Part shown: piece by piece, positions 1 to 5,095 of the stretch | Numbering within the stretch: position 1 is the stretch's first letter | Layout: each line of letters begins with the position of its first letter | Source: Bacteroidota bacterium | Lineage (GTDB): Bacteria; Bacteroidota; Bacteroidia; Bacteroidales; VadinHA17 | Direction: 5' to 3' | Length of the DNA stretch: 6,436 nucleotides | NCBI GenBank assembly: GCA_030613125.1 | Contig: JAUWMO010000201.1 | Coordinates: 1-6,436 of the forward strand | The notes under the pieces: model-generated | Seen by the model: only the letters and a program-made list of their open reading frames with translations | What the model was told of the DNA's origin: nothing | The model's database searches: none | Position numbers and translations under genes: made by a program

Positions 1-66
1 GATTTTCCTCTAAAGCTCTTGTAAAATACTTAGTTGCTTTTATAAATTCATTTATTTCGGCAAAGA
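1..66. other. Left-edge stretch with no assignable gene
   Basis: This is the sequence downstream of the TPR lipoprotein gene. On the minus strand one frame stays open from just after a TAA at 76-74 to the window edge. It reads as a helical, lysine- and glutamate-rich segment (it includes EINEFIKATKYF), but it has no ATG, GTG or TTG start. The only ATG here (51-49) meets a stop after three codons. I see no convincing terminator hairpin. It may be spacer, or a remnant or the start of a gene that continues to the left. Confidence 0.4.
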
Positions 67-2160
67 TTACTCCTTATAACTTTCAATTCCACTGGTATCT
101 TTTATTTCCTTTTCCGCAGTCTGTAATAGTTTTTGTTCGGCACTCATTTTGTTGGCACGGGCAGCTTTATTTTTTGGATTTAATATTAAAGCTTTCTTAA
201 AATCTTCAATAGCTTCAATATATTTGCCCTGATCTAAATATGCATAACCCCTGTTGTAATATGCCAGGTCATCATCCGGATCAAGTTTAATGGCTTTGTT
301 AAAATCACGGACTGCATTTTCATAATCTTTTTTTTGCACAAAGGCAGTTCCTCTGAAGATATAGGCGCTTACACTATTGGGTTCATATTCAATAAATTTA
401 TTGAAATCATCAATAACTCCCTTATAATCACCAATCGCTTCTCTGGCAGCTCCTCTGTAGTAATAACCCAATGGATCGTCAGGATTTGTTTCTATTGCTT
501 TAGTAAGGGATTCTATGGCTCCCTTAAAATTCCCCGATTCTAATTTCATATAACCAATACTCAAACTATAATTTCCTGTGCCTGAGAATTTATCTTCGAT
601 ACTGATAATCCTGTCAGCTTTGGTATTGACAAATTCAGGTATATTTGCTGCCCGTTCCGGGGGCAGCATATTTTCAAGCCAAACGGGTGGCGTATCCAAA
701 CCATTTTTATCAATGTGGGTAAGAAATAATTGGGTATATGCTCCCCTTTCTTTAGAAGAAAAGACCAGCCATTTTCCGTTTGGAGACCAGGAGTGCCACG
801 AATTCATTTTTGAATTGTTACAAATCATTTCTCTTGGTTCACCTCCTTCTGCAGGTATAATGAATAGTTTACTATCCGGTTGCAGAAGCATAAAATTGTC
901 CGCTTGTGTAAATACAATCCATTTCCCATCAGGTGAATACTTTGGGAAAAAATTACTTTTTCCGTTGTTAGATGCTCCGGGAACCGGTTCAGGTTTTCCG
1001 CCTATTCCTTCATTAAAAGGAACAGAATATAGGTCATACTTAAATTCCCTCCGTCCTTCGATAAATTCCGCAGCAACCGATGCAGGAAGTACTACCCTGT
1101 TTGATTCTTCTGCTTCGATATTGCGATGATATTTTTCACGGGCAAAAAGGACTTTATTTCCATCAGGACTAAAGGTTGGATTACTCTGGACATATAAGGG
1201 ATCATCAGCCCCGGGTAAAGACCAAAATTCCCCCGTTTTTCTATCGTAAACACCCACAATCCCTTTGATCGGAAAAAAAAGCTGAGAATAATAAAGATCA
1301 TCTAATGGTACAAAAATCGACCTGTCTTTAACCGTACTTAATACATACCTGCCATCCGGAGAAATTTGTGAAAGTAATCCAAAAGTGTTTTCCCCGTCTT
1401 CCCTTCTGTAATCACTCCAGGTTATTATCTTGTCTACAGTAATCGATGTATTCTTCTCAAGACCGGTAATCATATATGAACCTTTGTCATTTGCATAGTC
1501 AATATCCATCGCAAGCGTATTTCCATCCCTTGTAAAGGAGTGGCAATTTCCGCAGATTGGTAAATTCTCTAATAATACAGGTGGTGGTTCAGAGCAATCA
1601 ATATTTCCAAAACGCCATTTTATCTCAGCAAGATTCTTAACGGCGTAAATGAAAGGAAGTGGAACATCACGGAAAAATATGGGTGCCCCTACTTCGTCTG
1701 TTGATGTATGAATATTTATACTCGCCGCAGACAGAATTTTTTGGGGATTTTTTGGTCTGACTCCCAAAACAGTAATTTTCACCCCAGTATTCGTTGAGTT
1801 AGCTTTTATTCTTTCCCATTGTTCAGGGTCAGGTTGCCAGGTTGTTTCTTCGGTAAATTCTATGATTGGCTTTTCCCCGTTACAAAACTCAACGAGAATT
1901 AACCATAAGGTCGATTTATATACCTTTTCTTTCCAGATAATCGTTGGTGCAGTAATTTCAGGAGGAAAAAGTGTTCCGTTCCTTGGATATTTAATCATCA
2001 GGTTTACAGGTGTTCCGGATTGTTCCCAGGCATGAATGATCTTTTTTTTACCTGTCTGGTGACACCCCTGAAAAAGGAAAAATATAAATATTGAAAAAAG
2101 AATGAAATAATTCCTTTTAAATATGTCCATACTGATTCTTTTGAGAAGAATAGCACTCAT
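67..2160 (-). CDS. Lipoprotein with haem-type CXXCH motif, PD40/TolB-like propeller and TPRs
   Basis: Predicted exported lipoprotein of 697 residues; its function is unknown. A hydrophobic signal segment (about 12-30) ends in FQGC, which would make Cys33 the lipidated residue. An N-terminal domain (about 50-185) contains YPRNGTLFPPEI and looks Ig-like. CGNCH at 203-207 matches the c-type haem attachment motif. Propeller blades follow, marked by SPDG or SPNG at 267-270, 331-334, 409-412 and 459-462, as in PD40/TolB-type repeats. Four TPRs fill about 530-563, 564-597, 598-631 and 632-665, each with the typical small residues and a closing NP or DP. The start at 2160 overlaps the upstream stop as ATGA, but Met11 (2130) gives a more typical short lipoprotein signal peptide, so the true start may be 2130. 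The pairing with the ASST-like lipoprotein suggests a shared envelope role. The architecture is clear; electron transfer, scaffolding or binding are only possibilities. Confidence 0.9.
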   Translation of the reverse strand: MSAILLKRISMDIFKRNYFILFSIFIFFLFQGCHQTGKKKIIHAWEQSGTPVNLMIKYPRNGTLFPPEITAPTIIWKEKVYKSTLWLILVEFCNGEKPIIEFTEETTWQPDPEQWERIKANSTNTGVKITVLGVRPKNPQKILSAASINIHTSTDEVGAPIFFRDVPLPFIYAVKNLAEIKWRFGNIDCSEPPPVLLENLPICGNCHSFTRDGNTLAMDIDYANDKGSYMITGLEKNTSITVDKIITWSDYRREDGENTFGLLSQISPDGRYVLSTVKDRSIFVPLDDLYYSQLFFPIKGIVGVYDRKTGEFWSLPGADDPLYVQSNPTFSPDGNKVLFAREKYHRNIEAEESNRVVLPASVAAEFIEGRREFKYDLYSVPFNEGIGGKPEPVPGASNNGKSNFFPKYSPDGKWIVFTQADNFMLLQPDSKLFIIPAEGGEPREMICNNSKMNSWHSWSPNGKWLVFSSKERGAYTQLFLTHIDKNGLDTPPVWLENMLPPERAANIPEFVNTKADRIISIEDKFSGTGNYSLSIGYMKLESGNFKGAIESLTKAIETNPDDPLGYYYRGAAREAIGDYKGVIDDFNKFIEYEPNSVSAYIFRGTAFVQKKDYENAVRDFNKAIKLDPDDDLAYYNRGYAYLDQGKYIEAIEDFKKALILNPKNKAARANKMSAEQKLLQTAEKEIKDTSGIESYKE
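2157..2160 (-). other. ATGA stop-start overlap
   Basis: The TGA stop of the ASST-like gene (2159-2157) shares bases with the ATG (2160-2158) of the following lipoprotein gene. This arrangement is typical of translational coupling and puts the two genes on one transcript. GGAG lies only two bases before this ATG, too close for a good ribosome binding site, so reinitiation after the stop or the alternative ATG at 2130 is plausible. Confidence 0.65.
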
Positions 2161-3554
2161 TGCTCCATAGCACGTTTAAACAAATCGGGTTCCAGATAAA
2201 ATGAACGATATGTGTTTTCAAAAGGTTTAAAATGCCATTTTACATTTCCATCCAAGCCATAAACTCCAACGCGTCCTCCTTCGGAACTACAAAAAAGTAT
2301 ATCGTTATTGTCTAAGAGATAAGCACTTCCTCTTCTCTTGCTAAAATAACGTACCGGCAAGCTTACATCAATTACCTTGGTAGCCGTCATATTATCTTCA
2401 TCAATTGCAAACGACAAAGCTCTGGATATACCCTTCTCGTTGCCATTGTCAAAAATCATCAAATGTCCATCTTTGTTAATATGTACCGAATGCTGGTTAC
2501 AAAAAATCATGCTTGTATCCATTTCAAAATCACCATTACGCCCAAGTTTCCAAATCAATTCTCCCGTTTGAGAATTTATCTTCCATATTTGACTGGGTTT
2601 AAATAATGAAAGCAAATAATTGTCATCATTATCTAATGATAATGCATTTGCATGAAGCCAATCTACTTTTTCCTCTAATATATTTGGGCTATTTATCGGA
2701 TTCATAACATCCAAAACTGTCCATGACCAAATTTTATTCCCAAGACCATCCATTACCAGGATTCCATCAACTACAACAGTATCATTCTTTAAACCACCAA
2801 CAGAAGACAAATCAACAACTTTTGGTTCCTGTGTTAAAGTAACAATATCTCCTTTAGTATTTTTAAACACTTCATGGTGAATTAGTGATTGAAAATCTTT
2901 GTCTCCTCTCTTAAGATACGTCACTTTCTTCCAGTTTAGGTTGAACTCAACAATTTCGTCGCCATAAACAGTTTCTGTTTCCTTCCCTCCTAAAATAGCA
3001 ATAAAACTATTTTCTCCACAACGATTAACTAACTTAACCTGTTTATTCATTAATTGTTGATACCAACAAATATCTTGATTTCCATCAATGATTAGAAAAA
3101 TACCGGGGTCTTCTTTTCTTGTTAAAAAAATATAGCCCCCTAATAATGCATTTGTATCAATAGACTCTTGATCACTGTTATCATTGAATGTATCGAACCA
3201 AGGCGGCAAACTTTTGGTATCAACCTGATACCCTTTTCCTTTTTTGATAAGTTGCCCTTTCAAAGAAACATCAACATTATATTTTGTTTCAGGTTTTAAT
3301 CCCAGTAAGTAGATTTGATGATCCACATTCTTTTCAGAGATGATCTTTTGTGTTGTCTGCGGTTTTCCTACTTCATAAAAATCAACTACAATTCTACCTG
3401 CCTTTTCCAGAGCCACATCAAGTTCTATTCTGGATGTATTATATGGAGGGAAAGAAATCTTGGAATCTTCAATTCTATTACAAGAGAGACCGAACAGAAA
3501 CACTATTCCGATAAAAAAATAAACATCTATTTTAAATGATTTCAGAATGCTCAC
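2157..3554 (-). CDS. Arylsulfotransferase (ASST)-like lipoprotein
   Basis: Predicted exported lipoprotein of 465 residues. Family enzymes move sulfate from one phenolic ester to another phenol without PAPS, using a beta-propeller. Seen here: a signal peptide (about 10-24) ending GLSC, with Cys25 as the likely lipid site; a fibronectin-like N-terminal domain (about 40-112, with LLGLKPETKYNVDV); then the propeller with HHEVF (226-230), DWLHAN (298-303), GELIWKLGRNG (331-341), NQHSVH (353-358) followed by IFDNGN (367-372), and a terminal YRSFYL. These match the ASST histidine landmarks. The SxR motif expected after DWxHxN reads S316-L-F318, so the family arginine seems replaced by Phe with Lys next to it; activity is therefore uncertain. 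The start is GTG at 3554: the nearest upstream ATG (3559) is out of frame, and the frame closes at 3593-3591. No Shine-Dalgarno is visible. It leads an apparent two-gene operon with the haem-propeller-TPR lipoprotein. Confidence 0.87.
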   Translation of the reverse strand: MSILKSFKIDVYFFIGIVFLFGLSCNRIEDSKISFPPYNTSRIELDVALEKAGRIVVDFYEVGKPQTTQKIISEKNVDHQIYLLGLKPETKYNVDVSLKGQLIKKGKGYQVDTKSLPPWFDTFNDNSDQESIDTNALLGGYIFLTRKEDPGIFLIIDGNQDICWYQQLMNKQVKLVNRCGENSFIAILGGKETETVYGDEIVEFNLNWKKVTYLKRGDKDFQSLIHHEVFKNTKGDIVTLTQEPKVVDLSSVGGLKNDTVVVDGILVMDGLGNKIWSWTVLDVMNPINSPNILEEKVDWLHANALSLDNDDNYLLSLFKPSQIWKINSQTGELIWKLGRNGDFEMDTSMIFCNQHSVHINKDGHLMIFDNGNEKGISRALSFAIDEDNMTATKVIDVSLPVRYFSKRRGSAYLLDNNDILFCSSEGGRVGVYGLDGNVKWHFKPFENTYRSFYLEPDLFKRAMEQ

Positions 3555-3574
3555 AACATATAACTTTAATCGGG

Positions 3575-3605
3575 AAAATATAATACTAAATTACATTATA
3601 ACAAA
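3575..3605 (-). promoter_or_regulatory. Candidate Bacteroides-type promoter for the ASST-like operon
   Basis: On the minus strand TTTG (3605-3602) is followed after 19 bases by TATATTTT (3582-3575). The Bacteroidota consensus is TTTG, 19-21 bases, TAnnTTTG, so only the final G differs. Transcription would start near 3568, leaving a short leader of roughly 14 bases before the GTG at 3554. The -33 box overlaps the foot of the preceding hairpin. The surroundings are AT-rich, so a chance match is possible. Confidence 0.5.
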
Positions 3606-3636
3606 ATCCCTTTGGATTTTCCAATCATAGGAAAAT
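3603..3636 (-). terminator. Terminator-like hairpins after the chorismatase-like gene
   Basis: Two overlapping hairpins lie about 25 bases past the stop codon at 3662. Read on the minus strand, ATTTTCC (3636-3630) can pair with GGAAAAT (3622-3616). Alternatively AAAATCC (3620-3614) can pair with GGATTTT (3609-3603) around a four-base loop. The two share bases, so only one can form at a time. The second ends in a T-run, as in an intrinsic terminator, although the stem is short and AT-rich. This would separate the chorismatase-like transcript from the ASST-like operon. Confidence 0.5.
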
Positions 3637-3638
3637 TC
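3603..3638 (-). repeat. Diverged 36-base palindromic element, copy A
   Basis: This stretch aligns without gaps to 5005-5040, with 28 of 36 positions identical by hand count. The most conserved part is the palindromic core AAAATCC-4-GGATTTT. Both copies have the same orientation and both lie just beyond the 3' end of a minus-strand gene. It coincides with the terminator-like hairpin described separately. Confidence 0.6.
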
Positions 3639-3661
3639 AAGATGCAAGTGCAACTTCCGGG

Positions 3662-4855
3662 TTAATACTCCAAAGATCCCTCAATCTCAACTAAAAGGTC
3701 ATCCCTGCATATATCTGAAACCAGGTATTGGAAATTTTCACTTTTTAAGTGTTGTTCACACAGAAGTTTAACCTTTTCTAAATCGGCTTTGTATTTGACA
3801 TAAGTCCTGATATACGAAAAGCTTATCTTTTTTGAATTGTAATGAATATCATATTTTGATAGATTTTCGGAAGACAACATGTTATTAATATTTTCTATTG
3901 TGGTTAACGTTTGATTTTCAACATCATTTAGGTGGGCAGTTGTTTCTCCTACAATTGAAGCTGTTCCAGAAACATAAATTCTTGCACAGTCCTTTGTCTT
4001 TAATAATTTTCCGCGTTCAAACTTTGGGGTTGTTTTTCCGGCATTTTCACGAATTCCTTTACCTACCAAGACCTTATCTGAATATTTATAAGCATCGATT
4101 TGTTCAGGATTGTTAATAGGATGAATGGAAAGATGTCCGGATGATGAAACCGCAATAAAATCAATCGTAACTCCACCGGCAACGGTACCAATGCCGGTAG
4201 CTGATGGATAACCATTTACAAAATTACCAGTTCCATAAAAAAGGGAACGCACATCATTAAAAATCTGATAGTTTTGTCGTACCGGGTCATTTCCGGTTTT
4301 TTGTGTTATTTTTTCAATATAATTCCATTGCCTGACAATATCTGACAAAGAGAGCTTTTCGTTGTAAAGGATTTTTTGCATTAGGGTAAACGATCTTTTA
4401 GCCTGTTCATGAAGGTTGGTCAGGTGTTTCGTGGTTAGCCCTGAAGCATAAATTTCTTTATAATGAGGATAATTAATTACTGTATATGAAATATCATCAA
4501 CAGATTTATGAGTTATTGCAATTTCCTTAGAACTTCTGTCAGCAACGTAAACTTCCAATGAAAGCTCCTTATCCTTTTCGGGTGCCTGAGATATATAACT
4601 GGTTGCAGGAGTGAAAGATTTGTAAAATTTTTTAATGGCTTGTTGATATAAATCAGTTTTCCTGTGATAATCGTCCCTGCTGTCTGCCACTAAAAAGATT
4701 GTCTGTTTAATAACATTTTTCAAATCGATTTTCCTTTGGCCAAGGTCTTGATCCAATTGTTGCAGACAATCATACATTTGTTCCAGAGGCGTATCTCCGG
4801 ATCTTGGAATTATGTATTTTATGTGGACATTTAAAAAAAAAGCCTTATCGCTCAT
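3662..4855 (-). CDS. Chorismatase-like protein (FkbO/Hyg5-related, RidA/YjgF fold)
   Basis: Predicted cytoplasmic enzyme of 397 residues with no signal peptide. Known chorismatases remove pyruvate from chorismate to give a dihydroxy-cyclohexadiene carboxylate or 3-/4-hydroxybenzoate. Supporting motifs: WNYIEKI (177-183), YQIFNDVRSLFY (196-207), GYPSATGIGT (215-224), NPEQIDAY (249-256) and YVSGTASIVGETTAH (294-308). The C-terminus DLLVEIEG (386-393) resembles RidA proteins. The N-terminal part (about 1-115) also looks YjgF-like, giving a tandem arrangement with length close to the chorismatases. From memory, Hyg5 uses Cys327 and Glu334, seven residues apart; here the matching pair would be Gly297 and Glu304, which keeps the Glu but not the Cys. 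That would favour an FkbO-like hydrolase, but needs a proper alignment. ATG at 4855 is the only usable start, since the frame closes at 4867-4865. It stands alone between terminators. It could instead be an uncharacterised Rid-family deaminase. Confidence 0.8.
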   Translation of the reverse strand: MSDKAFFLNVHIKYIIPRSGDTPLEQMYDCLQQLDQDLGQRKIDLKNVIKQTIFLVADSRDDYHRKTDLYQQAIKKFYKSFTPATSYISQAPEKDKELSLEVYVADRSSKEIAITHKSVDDISYTVINYPHYKEIYASGLTTKHLTNLHEQAKRSFTLMQKILYNEKLSLSDIVRQWNYIEKITQKTGNDPVRQNYQIFNDVRSLFYGTGNFVNGYPSATGIGTVAGGVTIDFIAVSSSGHLSIHPINNPEQIDAYKYSDKVLVGKGIRENAGKTTPKFERGKLLKTKDCARIYVSGTASIVGETTAHLNDVENQTLTTIENINNMLSSENLSKYDIHYNSKKISFSYIRTYVKYKADLEKVKLLCEQHLKSENFQYLVSDICRDDLLVEIEGSLEY

Positions 4856-4889
4856 AAATTCATATTATTTGAGTCAGATGAATAAATTG

Positions 4890-4939
4890 TTCCTGTTCTT
4901 TGAAAGTCATGGTTGTAACGTAACGAAGAACAACAGGAA
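4890..4939. repeat. Imperfect inverted repeat upstream of the chorismatase-like gene
   Basis: TTCCTGTT (4890-4897) is a perfect inverted copy of AACAGGAA (4932-4939). Pairing can continue as CTT (4898-4900) with AAG (4926-4928) if three bases bulge out. A smaller pair, GTTGT (4912-4916) with ACAAC (4930-4934), competes with it. It ends 35 bases before the start codon at 4855, so it could be an operator or a leader hairpin. I found no good Bacteroides-type promoter match in this 240-base gap. Confidence 0.4.
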
Positions 4940-5004
4940 ATAACTCAATGTGTGTAAAAAACTGCAATCAAGAATATGATAAGGGTTTAAGAGCAGTTTA
5001 AGCA

Positions 5005-5022
5005 AAAATCCCTATGGATTTT
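5005..5022 (-). terminator. Second terminator-like hairpin after the susD-family gene
   Basis: On the minus strand AAAATCC (5022-5016) pairs with GGATTTT (5011-5005) around a four-base loop, and the run of T continues to 5004. It lies about 20 bases past the stronger hairpin, so it would act as a backup terminator. The stem is short and AT-rich. Confidence 0.4.
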
Positions 5023-5040
5023 GGAACTATAGATAAATTA
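5005..5040 (-). repeat. Diverged 36-base palindromic element, copy B
   Basis: This is the partner of 3603-3638 in the same orientation. The palindromic core differs at only one loop base; most other differences lie in the 18 bases on its 5' side. It begins directly after the main terminator of the susD-family gene. Confidence 0.6.
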
Positions 5041-5043
5041 AAA

Positions 5044-5074
5044 ATAAATGGGGAACAGACTGTTCCCCATTTAT
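5044..5074 (-). terminator. Strong intrinsic terminator of the susD-family transcript
   Basis: The 15-base arms 5044-5058 and 5060-5074 are perfect inverted copies around one central base, with the GC-rich core GGGGAACAG/CTGTTCCCC. In practice the loop would open to about five bases. On the minus strand the hairpin starts 21 bases past the stop codon and is followed by TTTTAATTT, a T-rich tail. No gene overlaps it. Confidence 0.85.
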
Positions 5075-5095
5075 ATTCATAAGATATATTATATA

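Noticed and set aside
578..1129. 183-codon plus-strand open frame inside the TPR lipoprotein gene
   Set aside because: It lies opposite a well-supported propeller region and its translation shows no recognisable domain; it is a shadow frame. The same applies to the shorter plus-strand frames at 334, 2377, 3315 and 3898.
1092..1301. 69-codon minus-strand frame within the propeller gene
   Set aside because: It is out of frame with the supported gene, which shows clear SPDG repeats across the same stretch.
4912..4934. Tandem GTAAC pair as a direct-repeat operator
   Set aside because: Only two 5-base units are present, too short to separate from chance.
4864..5003. Bacteroides-type promoter upstream of the chorismatase-like gene
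   Set aside because: TATTCTTG-like boxes occur, but none has a TTTG at 19-21 bases, so I do not call one.
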